DNA of 64,000 nt from Sporocytophaga myxococcoides DSM 11118 (lineage in GTDB: Bacteria > Bacteroidota > Bacteroidia > Cytophagales > Cytophagaceae): NCBI RefSeq assembly GCF_000426725.1, contig NZ_AUFX01000003.1, forward strand, positions 186,001 to 250,000. The letters are read 5' to 3'. The translations under genes were made by a program, and so were the position numbers. The notes below the pieces were generated by a model. The model did no database searches. It saw only the letters and a program-made list of their open reading frames with translations, and had not been told where the DNA came from. Positions 25,444 through 34,068 of the stretch are shown piece after piece; the first letter of the stretch is position 1; every line of letters begins with the position of its first letter.

Positions 25444-26862
25444 TCAGTTAAGAGGTCCTATGAAACTGGTTGTTAAAGTTTCAAGTTCTTTACCATCAGA
25501 ATAGACTCCTATTTTAATTTTAGTTTTAGCCTTTTTTATGTCAGCTTTATCCAGTACTATAAATGCAGCAGTCTCAGCGGTTCCCTGTGATGGAATTATA
25601 GGCTCTTTACCTACAAGTTTTATTTCTCCGTCATCTGATAATACTTTTATCTTGACTTGAATCTCTTTACTTGTCTTATTGATCATCTTTATATTATAGA
25701 GATTGCTGACTTTATTGTCGGGAAGCTCCTGATAGGAAACTCCTGGAGTTCTCAAAATGCTTGTCTCAATATCAGTCCTCATTAACAATAAAATGAATAT
25801 AAATCCGATCAGAACTAACAAAACTCCGGTATATACTGCAATTCTTGTAGTTACTTTGAATGGTTTACTTTCAGCAATTCCTGCTTCTGAGTCCATTCTG
25901 ATAAGTCCCTCCGCTAAGCCTACGCTGCGCATCATAAAATTACATGCATCAATGCAAGCTGTACAATTAGTGCATTCCATCTGAGTTCCGTTTCTGATAT
26001 CAATACCCATAGGACAGACATTTACGCATTGATTACAGTCAATGCAATCTCCTTTGCCAGCTTCCTTGCGTGATTCCTTTGCCTTTAACTTTCCACGCTT
26101 CTCTCCCTTCACATAATCATAAGCAACAATCAGAGAATTCTTATCCAGCAATACTCCTTGTAGTCTTCCATAAGGACAAATCGTAGTACAAACCTGTTCT
26201 CTTATTCTTGAAAACACCCAGTAGAATGCGAATGAAAATACCAGGTGAGAAGTAAACATTCCCGGATGATTTGTAGGGTTTTCATGCATAATCTTCAAAA
26301 CCTTCTCGACACCTAGTATATAGCTAAGGAATATACTGGCAATCAGGAATGAGATGCTGAAGAAGATCAGATGCTTGGAAAGTTTTTTAAAGAACTTCTC
26401 AGCGCTCAGCGGAGCTTTATCTAAAGCTACTCTTGTTTTGAAGTCTCCTTCTATCCAGTATTCTATTTTCCGGAATACTGATTCCATGAATATAGTCTGA
26501 GGACAAATCCATCCACAAAAGACTCTTCCATATACCATTGTAAATATTCCTATGAAGACAACAAAAGCTATCATGATCAACAGGAATATATGGAAGTCCT
26601 GTGGCCAGAATATCTTTCCGAAAATGATGAACTTCCTTTCAATGATATTCAATAGGAGCAGTGGCTCACCATCAATTTTAATGAAAGTTCCTGCAACCAT
26701 CATTCCTATAAACAATAAGGAAAGTAAATAGCGGTAATTTGTTAGCTTTCCTTTTGAGTTTTTGGGATATAGCCAGATTCTTTTTCCGGACTTGTCAACG
26801 GTAGAGATAGAATCTCTGAAAGACTCATCCTGGTTCACATTTGTTAATTCAGACCTTTCCAT
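25444..26862 (-). CDS. ccoG: cbb3 oxidase accessory ferredoxin
   Basis: 472 residues, a polyferredoxin-type membrane protein (FixG/CcoG/RdxA). Four hydrophobic helices surround the sequence RVFCGWICPQTIFME. Two 4Fe-4S cluster motifs follow (CIDCNQCVNVCP and CTNCTACIDACN), then a last helix and a C-terminal Ig-like domain. CcoG is known to take part in copper reduction for cbb3 maturation. It follows ccoP by about 20 bases in the same operon. Length and motif order match the family. Confidence 0.95.
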   Translation of the reverse strand: MERSELTNVNQDESFRDSISTVDKSGKRIWLYPKNSKGKLTNYRYLLSLLFIGMMVAGTFIKIDGEPLLLLNIIERKFIIFGKIFWPQDFHIFLLIMIAFVVFIGIFTMVYGRVFCGWICPQTIFMESVFRKIEYWIEGDFKTRVALDKAPLSAEKFFKKLSKHLIFFSISFLIASIFLSYILGVEKVLKIMHENPTNHPGMFTSHLVFSFAFYWVFSRIREQVCTTICPYGRLQGVLLDKNSLIVAYDYVKGEKRGKLKAKESRKEAGKGDCIDCNQCVNVCPMGIDIRNGTQMECTNCTACIDACNFMMRSVGLAEGLIRMDSEAGIAESKPFKVTTRIAVYTGVLLVLIGFIFILLLMRTDIETSILRTPGVSYQELPDNKVSNLYNIKMINKTSKEIQVKIKVLSDDGEIKLVGKEPIIPSQGTAETAAFIVLDKADIKKAKTKIKIGVYSDGKELETLTTSFIGPLN

Positions 26863-26885
26863 TTTGGTAATGGTATAATAATTGT

Positions 26886-27740
26886 CTACTCTTTTCCTTC
26901 GTACTTATCTCCCTGAGGAGCTTTGCCATTTGCAGGATTACTTCCCTGAATGCTTATAATATAGCTAGCTACTTCCTGAATTGCTGAAGGACTTAACTGA
27001 GCTTTCCAAGATATCATCCCCTTCTGTGGCACTCCATATTTAATGGTTTTAAATACATTCTTTACTCCTCCTCCATGCAACCAGTAAGGGTCTGTCAGGT
27101 TAGGTCCTACTCCACCTTCTCCTGATGCACCATGACAAGCAGCGCAGTTTTGCACGAACAGGCTTTTGCCTTTTTCAATACCTTTTATATCAGCCAGTTT
27201 AACATTGGTTTCATCAATGCTATTTGCTGCAAGCTTCATATAGGCTTCTTTCTCTTTTTCCGCCACAGCAAGCTCTTCCGTATATTCTTCTATCTGTAAC
27301 TGGCCATTTTCATTGAAATGATAATAATAGATGTAAACAAAGGAGAATACTATTGTTGCATAAAACATGTATTTCCACCATGGAGGAAGATTATTATCAA
27401 GTTCCCTTATGTCGTCGTAAACATGATCAGTAAGAATACTTTCTTCCTGATCTATTGGAACCGTATCTGTAAGTTTCTTTAGAAATCCTGCCATTACAGG
27501 TTCTGCCGATGCCTTAGGCTTCGCATGATCCAGAAATAGTTTTAATATAAATAGTATATACAGCAGAACAAGAGTTATCAATACAAGTATCACAAGTATT
27601 ATGACACTGAACATATCCGCTGATTGAGGAGCTGCTGCTACAGCATCAGCTTTTGAAATGAACGGACTTAAAACTAAAAGCAGGGCAAGTATGGATTTCA
27701 TATTGATAAAATCTTTAAATATTCTCTTCATTGTTTTCAC
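26886..27740 (-). CDS. ccoP: cbb3 cytochrome c oxidase subunit III
   Basis: 284 residues with two hydrophobic segments (a signal-like N terminus plus MFSVIILVILVLITLVLLYILF) and a third, WWKYMFYATIVFSFVYIYYY. It ends in a single c-type haem domain: NCAACHGASGEGGVGPNL, with Met in KGMISW as likely axial ligand. Proteobacterial CcoP carries two CxxCH sites; only one is visible here. The ATG at 27740 overlaps ccoQ by 26 bases; an in-frame ATG at 27701 (MKSILALLLVLSPF) avoids the overlap and leaves a neat signal peptide, so the start is uncertain. It passes electrons to CcoO/CcoN. Confidence 0.93.
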   Translation of the reverse strand: MKTMKRIFKDFINMKSILALLLVLSPFISKADAVAAAPQSADMFSVIILVILVLITLVLLYILFILKLFLDHAKPKASAEPVMAGFLKKLTDTVPIDQEESILTDHVYDDIRELDNNLPPWWKYMFYATIVFSFVYIYYYHFNENGQLQIEEYTEELAVAEKEKEAYMKLAANSIDETNVKLADIKGIEKGKSLFVQNCAACHGASGEGGVGPNLTDPYWLHGGGVKNVFKTIKYGVPQKGMISWKAQLSPSAIQEVASYIISIQGSNPANGKAPQGDKYEGKE

Positions 27741-27921
27741 CTTTTGCTAAGATTGAATCTTCCAGGGGCATTTGTTCCATTTTAGACATAAACTTCTTGT
27801 CCGATCTGAAAACGAGCATCAATACACCAAGGAAGAACAGAAAAAATATGACAAACGAGATGATAGGGTAAATCTCTATATCTGTAATGGATGCCATATG
27901 ATATTTTACAAATTTTAACAT
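27715..27921 (-). CDS. ccoQ: cbb3 oxidase small subunit (CcoQ-like)
   Basis: 68 residues with one membrane helix (IEIYPIISFVIFFLFFLGVLM) followed by the VFRSDKKFMSKMEQMPL tail typical of Bacteroidota CcoQ-like proteins. It begins eight bases after the ccoNO stop and runs into ccoP. An alternative start nine codons later (27894, MASITDIEIYP) is possible. CcoQ stabilises the oxidase complex. Position and topology carry the assignment, as sequence conservation in this family is low. Confidence 0.85.
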   Translation of the reverse strand: MLKFVKYHMASITDIEIYPIISFVIFFLFFLGVLMLVFRSDKKFMSKMEQMPLEDSILAKGENNEENI

Positions 27922-27929
27922 AACGATAA

Positions 27930-30056
27930 TCAGTCTTCGTGAGCTAGTGGTTTTGCTTTTATATCAGTTCCTAATCTTTGCAGATAAGCTATCAGAGCAA
28001 TAATTTCTTTTTCACTCTTTGTTTTTACTCCAGACTCTTTAAGTCTTGCTGAAATTTCATTTGCCTGTTTTCTAAGGTCATCATTTGCCTGAGCCTCATA
28101 ACCACTTGGGTATGGCACTCCCAGTTGTCTCATTGCAGTAATTTTTCCTGCGGTAGTAGTGGTATCCAGGTCCTTTTCAAACAACCATGGATAGGCAGGC
28201 ATGATGGAACCAGGAGACATACTTTCCGGATCAAGCATATGATTATAGTGCCATGAGTCAGGATATTTACCTCCTACTCTGTGAATATCTGGACCGGTTC
28301 TCTTTGAGCCCCAAAGGTGTGGGTGATCATATATAAATTCACCAGCCTTTGAATACTCTCCATACCTCTCAGTCTCAGATCTGAATGGTCTTACCATTTG
28401 TGAGTGACAGTTATTACATCCTTCTTTGATGTAAAGATCTCTTCCATGTAGCTCCAAAGCTGTATAAGGTTTTACACTTGCTATTGTCGGAATATTTGAT
28501 TTTACCAGGAATGTTGGTATCATCTCTACAATTCCACCTATCAGAATTACGACAAGACTAAGTACCATCATCTGAACAGGTCTTCGTTCAATCAGTCTGT
28601 GCCAGTGCTCATTTTCTTCTTTTACATCTTTATGAATCGCTGGAGCTTCAGCTTCTTCATTAGCAAGGAATGAACCTTGTTTAGCCGTCATAAATAAGTT
28701 GTAGCACATCACTACTGTACCTACTATGAACATTGCTCCTCCAAGAGCTCTAAGCATGTACATTGTTTTTATCTGAGTTACAGTTTCAAGGAAGTTAGGA
28801 TATGCTAACAAACCTTCTGCTGTAAATTCTTTCCACATCAAACTTTGTGTAAAACCAGCCCAGTACATTGGAAGTGCATAGAAAATGATTCCTAAAGAGC
28901 CGATCCAGAAATGGAAGTTGGCAAGTCTTTTTGAAAACAGTTCTACTCTGAATAATTTCGGGAACAACCAGTATAACATCCCAAATGTCAGAAATCCGTT
29001 CCAGCCAAGTCCACCAACGTGTACGTGTGCTACAGTCCAGTCTGTAAAGTGGCTAATAGCGTTTACATTTTTCAGAGAAAGCATCGGACCTTCGAAGGTA
29101 GCCATACCATAACAGGTTAATGCCACCACCATAAATTTAAGAACGACATCTTCACGTACTTTGTCCCATGCACCTCTCAAAGTAAGCAATCCATTCAGCA
29201 TACCTCCCCAGGAAGGTGCTATAAGCATTACAGAAAATACAACACCAAGTGATTGCGCCCAATCAGGAAGAGCCGTGTATAACAAGTGGTGAGGGCCTGC
29301 CCAGATATATAGGAAAATCAATGCCCAGAAGTGTATGATTGAAAGTCTGTAAGAATAAACCGGTCTGTTTGCAGCTTTCGGAACAAAGTAATACATAAGT
29401 CCCAGATATGGAGTTGTCAGAAAGAATGCAACTGCATTATGTCCATACCACCATTGAACAAGAGCATCCTGAACACCTGCATACCAGGAATAACTTTTCA
29501 TAAAGGTCACCGGAAGTTCAAATGAGTTCACAATGTGCAATACAGCAACCGTAACGAAGGTTCCAATATAAAACCAGATAGCGACATACAAGTGCTTCTC
29601 TCTTCTTTTAAGGATAGTAGCAAACATATTCCATCCGAAAACTACCCAGATAAGCGTGATTGCGATATCTATAGGCCATTCCAGTTCAGCATACTCTTTG
29701 CTGGTGGTGTAACCCAGCGGCAGAGTAATTACTGCTGAAAGGATGATCAGCTGCCATCCCCAGAAGTTGATTTGGCTAAGCACATCACTAAACATTCTTG
29801 TTTTACAGAGTCTCTGTAAAGAGTAATAAACACCTGTGAAAATTCCATTTCCTACAAAGGCGAAGATTACAGCATTAGTGTGTAATGGCCGGATTCTTCC
29901 GAATGTGGTGAACTCGAGTCCGAAGTTCAAGGCTGGAAATGCGAGTTGAAGCGCTGCCGTGAGTCCGACGAGCATTCCTATGACTCCCCAGATCATTGTT
30001 GCAAAGGCAAAATTCCGGACGATTGCATTGTCGTATGAAAACCGTTCTAAGTGCAT
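27930..30056 (-). CDS. ccoN-ccoO: fused cbb3 cytochrome c oxidase subunits I and II
   Basis: 708 residues joining CcoN and CcoO. The first 480 residues are the haem-copper catalytic subunit with about twelve helices; visible His-bearing motifs include RPLHTNAVIF, WWYGHNAVAF, GPHHLLY and FTDWTVAHVHVGG. The C-terminal part is the mono-haem CcoO with Cys547-x2-Cys550-His551 (CNNCHSQM) and Met in SIMPAYPW. It reduces oxygen to water at high affinity and pumps protons. Fusion of the two subunits is common in Bacteroidota. Its start lies two bases from the ccoS stop. Confidence 0.97.
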   Translation of the reverse strand: MHLERFSYDNAIVRNFAFATMIWGVIGMLVGLTAALQLAFPALNFGLEFTTFGRIRPLHTNAVIFAFVGNGIFTGVYYSLQRLCKTRMFSDVLSQINFWGWQLIILSAVITLPLGYTTSKEYAELEWPIDIAITLIWVVFGWNMFATILKRREKHLYVAIWFYIGTFVTVAVLHIVNSFELPVTFMKSYSWYAGVQDALVQWWYGHNAVAFFLTTPYLGLMYYFVPKAANRPVYSYRLSIIHFWALIFLYIWAGPHHLLYTALPDWAQSLGVVFSVMLIAPSWGGMLNGLLTLRGAWDKVREDVVLKFMVVALTCYGMATFEGPMLSLKNVNAISHFTDWTVAHVHVGGLGWNGFLTFGMLYWLFPKLFRVELFSKRLANFHFWIGSLGIIFYALPMYWAGFTQSLMWKEFTAEGLLAYPNFLETVTQIKTMYMLRALGGAMFIVGTVVMCYNLFMTAKQGSFLANEEAEAPAIHKDVKEENEHWHRLIERRPVQMMVLSLVVILIGGIVEMIPTFLVKSNIPTIASVKPYTALELHGRDLYIKEGCNNCHSQMVRPFRSETERYGEYSKAGEFIYDHPHLWGSKRTGPDIHRVGGKYPDSWHYNHMLDPESMSPGSIMPAYPWLFEKDLDTTTTAGKITAMRQLGVPYPSGYEAQANDDLRKQANEISARLKESGVKTKSEKEIIALIAYLQRLGTDIKAKPLAHED

Positions 30057-30057
30057 A

Positions 30058-30228
30058 TTACTTGTTACTTTTATGTTTTATTTCTGATTTTTTTGAGTCA
30101 AATAACATCCTTACAGATGGAGAATAGTCGTCTTCGTATTGTCCGTCTCTGATAGCCCATATAAAAGCTCCCAAAAACGATCCTGCTACCAGCAGGCTGA
30201 AAATCACAAGTATGATCAGTACACTCAT
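30058..30228 (-). CDS. ccoS: cbb3 oxidase maturation protein CcoS
   Basis: 56 residues from ATG 30228, reading MSVLIILVIFSLLVAGSFLG and then AFIWAIRDGQYEDDYSP, the highly conserved helix plus W-x-x-x-x-GQ-ed motif of CcoS. CcoS is required to insert the redox cofactors into CcoN. It is the first gene of the ccoS-NO-Q-P-G-H-SafE-hemN run, with an FNR-type box 70 bases upstream of its start. It is easy to miss because of its size; a longer open frame in another phase overlaps it and is spurious. Confidence 0.93.
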   Translation of the reverse strand: MSVLIILVIFSLLVAGSFLGAFIWAIRDGQYEDDYSPSVRMLFDSKKSEIKHKSNK

Positions 30229-30297
30229 TGCTTATTGTTTGATACAAATTAATAGGTAAAGCAGTCAGGGAAGAATGAGGTAAAACAACCCGGAAAA

Positions 30298-30309
30298 TGA
30301 TATTTGTCA
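30298..30309 (-). promoter_or_regulatory. FNR-type box upstream of ccoS
   Basis: Minus strand TGACAAATATCA, the same twelve bases as at 33214-33225 upstream of osmC. Its centre is 55 bases upstream of the centre of a weak -7 element TTAATTTG (30245-30252), the same spacing as at osmC. It sits just beyond the ccoI stop at 30313. This suggests low-oxygen activation of the oxidase operon by an Fnr-type regulator such as the one at 35453. Confidence 0.7.
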
Positions 30310-30312
30310 CTT

Positions 30313-32709
30313 TTATCTAAGGCCATATTTTTTCGCCCAAAGACCGCTCATAATGGTCACGAATAATACCACTGATACTGAGCTTATTGGCATCAACAGA
30401 GCTGCTACGAGTGGTTTTAATTGCCCCTGAACTGCAAAATATAATCCTATTGCATTATAGGATAGGGAAATAGCAAGACTACCATAAACTGATTTCACGC
30501 AGGCTTTTGCATATTTCAGAAAGACCGGCAAACGAGAAAAAGCTGAAGCATCCAATATCGCATCACAGGCTGGAGAAAAATTTCCACAGTTTTCAGTAAT
30601 GCTGATTCCACAGTTGCTTTGTTGCAGAGCACCTGCATCATTCAGCCCGTCTCCTATCATCATTACCTTCTCATTTTTACACAGCTCTTTTATGTAATCC
30701 AGTTTACTCTGAGGAGTCTGATTAAAGTGCAGGTTAAACTGTGGAAAGTAATTATTCAGGTAACTTCTCTCCGAATCATTATCCCCACTTAGTAAGTGAA
30801 GCGTATATTTCTTTTTTAATATTCCTGATATCTGTTCAAAACTTTTTCTATAGCTGTTTCTGAATACAAAATAACCTTTGACTTCATTATTGATCTTTAC
30901 ATATACCTTAGAGCCTGAGACCATTCCAGAGTCTTTACTGATTCGAAGGCCAGCAATTTCTGCTGTACCAGCAATGACTTCTATGTTATTAAATTTGCCC
31001 CTTATTCCCTGAGAAGGTATTTCGATGAAGGAATCAGGTTTTAAAGAGGTATCCACTTTAAGATAATTATATATGCTTCTGGAAAGCGGATGGGTTGAAT
31101 TTTTAACAAGGGCTTTTACCATGCTTGATTCTGCATTGGTAAGCTCTCCTTCAAATGATACCTCTGGATTTTCAGTAGTGGTAATAGTTCCTGTTTTGTC
31201 AAACACAATAGAATCATTATGGGCAAGCTTTTCAATAGTTTCTGTGTTTTTCAGAAACAAACCATTTCTTCCCAAAATGTTCATCGCTTTGCCAAAACCA
31301 AATGGAATGGCCAGTGCAAAAATGCATGGACAAAAAATGATCAGCACTGACACTGCAGCATGCAAAGCAATTCCAGAACCCTTTCCTACCCAATATAGAT
31401 AGGACCCCAGACTGATGAGCAATACAGCTATTGTAAAATATTTTCCGATTCTGTTGGTGAATTCAACAAGGCCATTGGATTTATCCGTTGCATTGTCTTT
31501 GTTCCATAACTGGGTCAGATAACTTTCTGAAACCTCCTTGCTTGTGATGATTTTAACAGCAGGGCCATCTTGTCGCCCTCCTGCATATACCTTTTGTCCT
31601 GTTTCTTTTGTGGTCAAACTTGATTCACCAGTAACAAAGCTATAATCAATAACACCGGTCCCCTCAAGAATATAGCCATCAGCTGGTATTATTTCTTTAT
31701 TACGAATCAGAATGGTATCGCCAGCCTTTAATTTATCCAGTGTAACATAGCACTCAGAACCGTTTTCAATCTTGGTAACTGCCAATGGAAAATAAGACTT
31801 ATAATCTCTTTCAAATGATAGAGCCTCATAGGTTTTATTCTGATACCATTTTCCTATCAGCAGAAAAAATACAAGGCCAGAAAGAGAATCCAGATATCCA
31901 GGTCCTTTACCTGTATAGATTTCATAGATACTTTGTGAAAAGGCTGCAATTATTCCCAATGCGATAGGAAGATCAATATTGACTGTTCTTGTCTTAATTG
32001 CATTCCAGGAACTGACAAAATAGTCTGCTGCACAATAGATGAATACAGGAAGAGAAAGGAACAGACTTAAGAAAATGAATAATCCTTTTATATCACCTGA
32101 AAATTTATCTGAAACAGATAGATACTCAGGAAGGCTGAGCATCATTATATTTCCAAAGCAAAAGCCTGCAATACCAATCTTATATAAAAGTGCTTTATCA
32201 ACAGTTTTCCTATTGATCTCTTTTCCGTTAAAATTAATAACAGGTGCATAGCCCAGCGACATCAGCAGTTCAGCGAGTTGCCTTAATGATATCTTGTTAT
32301 TAAACTGAATGTTTATTTCTTTTTTCCGAAAATGGACATTCGATGTTATTATACCGGGATGAACCCTTTGCATATTCTCCAACAGCCATATGCAGGAGCT
32401 GCAATGTATGGATGGGATGTAGAACGTTACACCAAACGTATCTCCTTCATGAAAATCTAATACTTTTGCAATAATGGTTTCTTCATCAAGAAAAGCATAT
32501 TTGGATTTGCCAGCTTCTTCAATTTTATTTCCGGGATTATGAGTATCCAGTGCATAATAATCGCAAAGGAGATTAGCGTCAAGGATTTCATAAACGCTTT
32601 TACAGCCATTGCAGCAGAAGACTTTTGAGTCGATCTTAATATCAGAACCTTCGCATTCATTTCCACAATGATAGCATTTAACTTCATGTTGCTCTATGAT
32701 GCTTTCCAT
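30313..32709 (-). CDS. ccoI: CcoI/FixI copper-transporting P-type ATPase
   Basis: 798 residues. The N terminus has a Cys cluster (CYHCGNEC; CCNGC) and a metal-binding HMA domain with Cys103-x2-Cys106 (HCSSCIW). About eight membrane helices, the CPC ion site in FCPCIFALAIP, the phosphorylation motif DKTGTIT and the HP motif STHPLS are all present, then MIGDGLNDAGAL. This is the group that exports copper to the periplasm for cbb3 oxidase assembly. Its start overlaps the end of the preceding 163-residue membrane-protein gene by 16 bases, so they are translationally linked. Confidence 0.93.
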   Translation of the reverse strand: MESIIEQHEVKCYHCGNECEGSDIKIDSKVFCCNGCKSVYEILDANLLCDYYALDTHNPGNKIEEAGKSKYAFLDEETIIAKVLDFHEGDTFGVTFYIPSIHCSSCIWLLENMQRVHPGIITSNVHFRKKEINIQFNNKISLRQLAELLMSLGYAPVINFNGKEINRKTVDKALLYKIGIAGFCFGNIMMLSLPEYLSVSDKFSGDIKGLFIFLSLFLSLPVFIYCAADYFVSSWNAIKTRTVNIDLPIALGIIAAFSQSIYEIYTGKGPGYLDSLSGLVFFLLIGKWYQNKTYEALSFERDYKSYFPLAVTKIENGSECYVTLDKLKAGDTILIRNKEIIPADGYILEGTGVIDYSFVTGESSLTTKETGQKVYAGGRQDGPAVKIITSKEVSESYLTQLWNKDNATDKSNGLVEFTNRIGKYFTIAVLLISLGSYLYWVGKGSGIALHAAVSVLIIFCPCIFALAIPFGFGKAMNILGRNGLFLKNTETIEKLAHNDSIVFDKTGTITTTENPEVSFEGELTNAESSMVKALVKNSTHPLSRSIYNYLKVDTSLKPDSFIEIPSQGIRGKFNNIEVIAGTAEIAGLRISKDSGMVSGSKVYVKINNEVKGYFVFRNSYRKSFEQISGILKKKYTLHLLSGDNDSERSYLNNYFPQFNLHFNQTPQSKLDYIKELCKNEKVMMIGDGLNDAGALQQSNCGISITENCGNFSPACDAILDASAFSRLPVFLKYAKACVKSVYGSLAISLSYNAIGLYFAVQGQLKPLVAALLMPISSVSVVLFVTIMSGLWAKKYGLR

Positions 32710-33167
32710 AGTCCCTCCTTTTGAATCAATTTCATGCTATTGTTAAAAAATATAATACCAGCAGTGATCAGACTTATCAACTTGATTACTTCAGCAACTA
32801 CATAATACATGTGAGGGGAATTTCCTGAAGGTATACCACCATCTATGATAATCTGTGCTCTCTCATCTAGAGCTGGCAATAGCCAGATGGTCTGGAAGAG
32901 AAGAATCATGCATAATAATCCCAGTAGGTATCTGAATTTAATTGGTGGTCTTGTAATGAAACTTAATGCTATTAGAAGAAAAGAGAATAACAGCTCGATT
33001 TTGTTAAGTGTACCGAAAACCAGTCTTCCGATACCCAGCCCAATACCAAGAGTGACATTAGGAGCCTTAAATTTAAGAGGGGCTTCAAGAAATGAAATGC
33101 CCAGAATCATGCCGGCCCATAAAAATATAAGTAAGAGCATAATTCCCCTGTATCCTTGTTTTTCCAT
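32694..33167 (-). CDS. four-helix membrane protein coupled to ccoI
   Basis: 157 residues from ATG 33167 (MEKQGYRGIMLLLIFLWAGM); an upstream in-frame ATG adds six residues. Four hydrophobic segments, with FLWAGMILGISFLEAPLKF at the N terminus, a pattern resembling DUF4149/TMEM205-like proteins. The family name is tentative. Its stop overlaps the ccoI start, so it probably acts with the copper pump. The FNR-type boxes at 33214-33247 lie about 50 bases upstream and could serve this operon as well as the divergent osmC. Confidence 0.75.
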   Translation of the reverse strand: MEKQGYRGIMLLLIFLWAGMILGISFLEAPLKFKAPNVTLGIGLGIGRLVFGTLNKIELLFSFLLIALSFITRPPIKFRYLLGLLCMILLFQTIWLLPALDERAQIIIDGGIPSGNSPHMYYVVAEVIKLISLITAGIIFFNNSMKLIQKEGLWKAS

Positions 33168-33213
33168 AAATATTATTTTGAACAAAGGAACTCGATTTCA
33201 AAAAGGGAATAAA

Positions 33214-33247
33214 TGACAAATATCAGTTTTTCGAATAATATATGTCA
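33214..33247 (+). promoter_or_regulatory. tandem FNR-type boxes between ccoI operon and osmC
   Basis: First box TGACAAATATCA (33214-33225), second and weaker TAAT-ATAT-GTCA (33236-33247), centres 22 bases apart. The first is identical to the box upstream of ccoS. It lies between divergent transcription units and may control both. Confidence 0.65.
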
Positions 33248-33270
33248 TCACTGTCTGCAGCACAATAACT

Positions 33271-33278
33271 TATATTTG
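33271..33278 (+). promoter_or_regulatory. Bacteroidota -7 box of osmC
   Basis: TATATTTG matches the TAnnTTTG consensus, 20 bases before the ATG. Its centre is 55 bases from the strong FNR-type box and 33 from the weak one. No good -33 TTTG is seen, consistent with an activator-dependent promoter. Confidence 0.6.
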
Positions 33279-33298
33279 AATCATAAATTATTAAAACA

Positions 33299-33724
33299 AT
33301 GGAAGAATACTTCTATGAAATAGATCTGTCCTGGAAATCAGAAAAAGCCGGATTTCTTACCTCACATGGAGTTGATGAGATAAAGGTTTTTTCTCCGATA
33401 GAAACACCCACTGAAAAAAAGAACCAGTGGACACCGGAACAGTTGCTTGGTGCATCTGTGTCTTCTTGTTTTATGACTACATTTCTGGAAATAGCCGAGA
33501 AAAATAACCTTGAAGTAATATCTTATCAAAGTCAATGCTTTGTGAAGCTTGAAAAAAGAGCAGAGAAGTTTACAACAGAAGAAATTCTGATCAGACCTAT
33601 AGTAAAACTTAAAAATAATAGTTCTTTCCTGCTAGCTCAGAGATGTCTGGATGAGGCGGAAACAGCATGTCCTTCAAGAAGAGCATTAAAAATCAATATT
33701 GAGATTCATCCAATATTTGAATAA
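33299..33724 (+). CDS. OsmC family peroxiredoxin-like protein
   Basis: 141 residues, cytosolic, with the two family cysteines: Cys57 in GASVSSCFMT and Cys124 in ETACPSRRAL. OsmC/Ohr proteins reduce organic peroxides through this cysteine pair using thiol donors. The EQLLGASVSSCF segment is the family hallmark; this one is nearer to the OsmC/YhfA-type than to Ohr, by eye. It is divergent from the ccoI operon and has its own -7 box with FNR-type boxes upstream, suggesting redox or oxygen control together with the oxidase genes. Confidence 0.88.
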   Translation: MEEYFYEIDLSWKSEKAGFLTSHGVDEIKVFSPIETPTEKKNQWTPEQLLGASVSSCFMTTFLEIAEKNNLEVISYQSQCFVKLEKRAEKFTTEEILIRPIVKLKNNSSFLLAQRCLDEAETACPSRRALKINIEIHPIFE

Positions 33725-33753
33725 GCCAGGAAAAAAAACAGGAACCTGATTGG

Positions 33754-33969
33754 TCAGGCTCTGTCCTCATAGCCCCATTCCCGCTCATTTAAAGTCTTAC
33801 CGGAATGTTTCCCATATTTCAGTACAGAATATACCATCCATAAAACCAGAAACGGGGATAATGAGAATAGCGATAACATAATCCCCAATTCAACATCCAT
33901 CCTGGATAAAGCGGTAAATACAAAGAGGTACAGAGTTACAAAGATGACTGATAGTTTATAATTTTTCAT
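33754..33969 (-). CDS. 71-residue two-helix membrane protein
   Basis: Two hydrophobic stretches (LSVIFVTLYLFVFTALSRM and LGIMLSLFSLSPFLVLWMVY) followed by VLKYGKHSGKTLNEREWGYEDRA, a charged tail. This layout, with the GKTL..ReWGYEDR ending, recurs in small uncharacterised Bacteroidota membrane proteins. It converges on osmC and lies near the porin gene on the same strand. No function can be given. Confidence 0.7.
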   Translation of the reverse strand: MKNYKLSVIFVTLYLFVFTALSRMDVELGIMLSLFSLSPFLVLWMVYSVLKYGKHSGKTLNEREWGYEDRA

Positions 33970-34068
33970 ACTTGAAAAACCTCTGAACCTATCAAATGTT
34001 AAAGGTTATTCTGGATTCATATTCAGTAATTGTGACTTTATATGAAAGGATTTTTATAAATAGGATTA

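Noticed and set aside
30098-30310. 70-codon minus-strand frame overlapping ccoS
   Set aside because: It lies in a different phase from ccoS, whose short product has the exact family motif and correct operon position.
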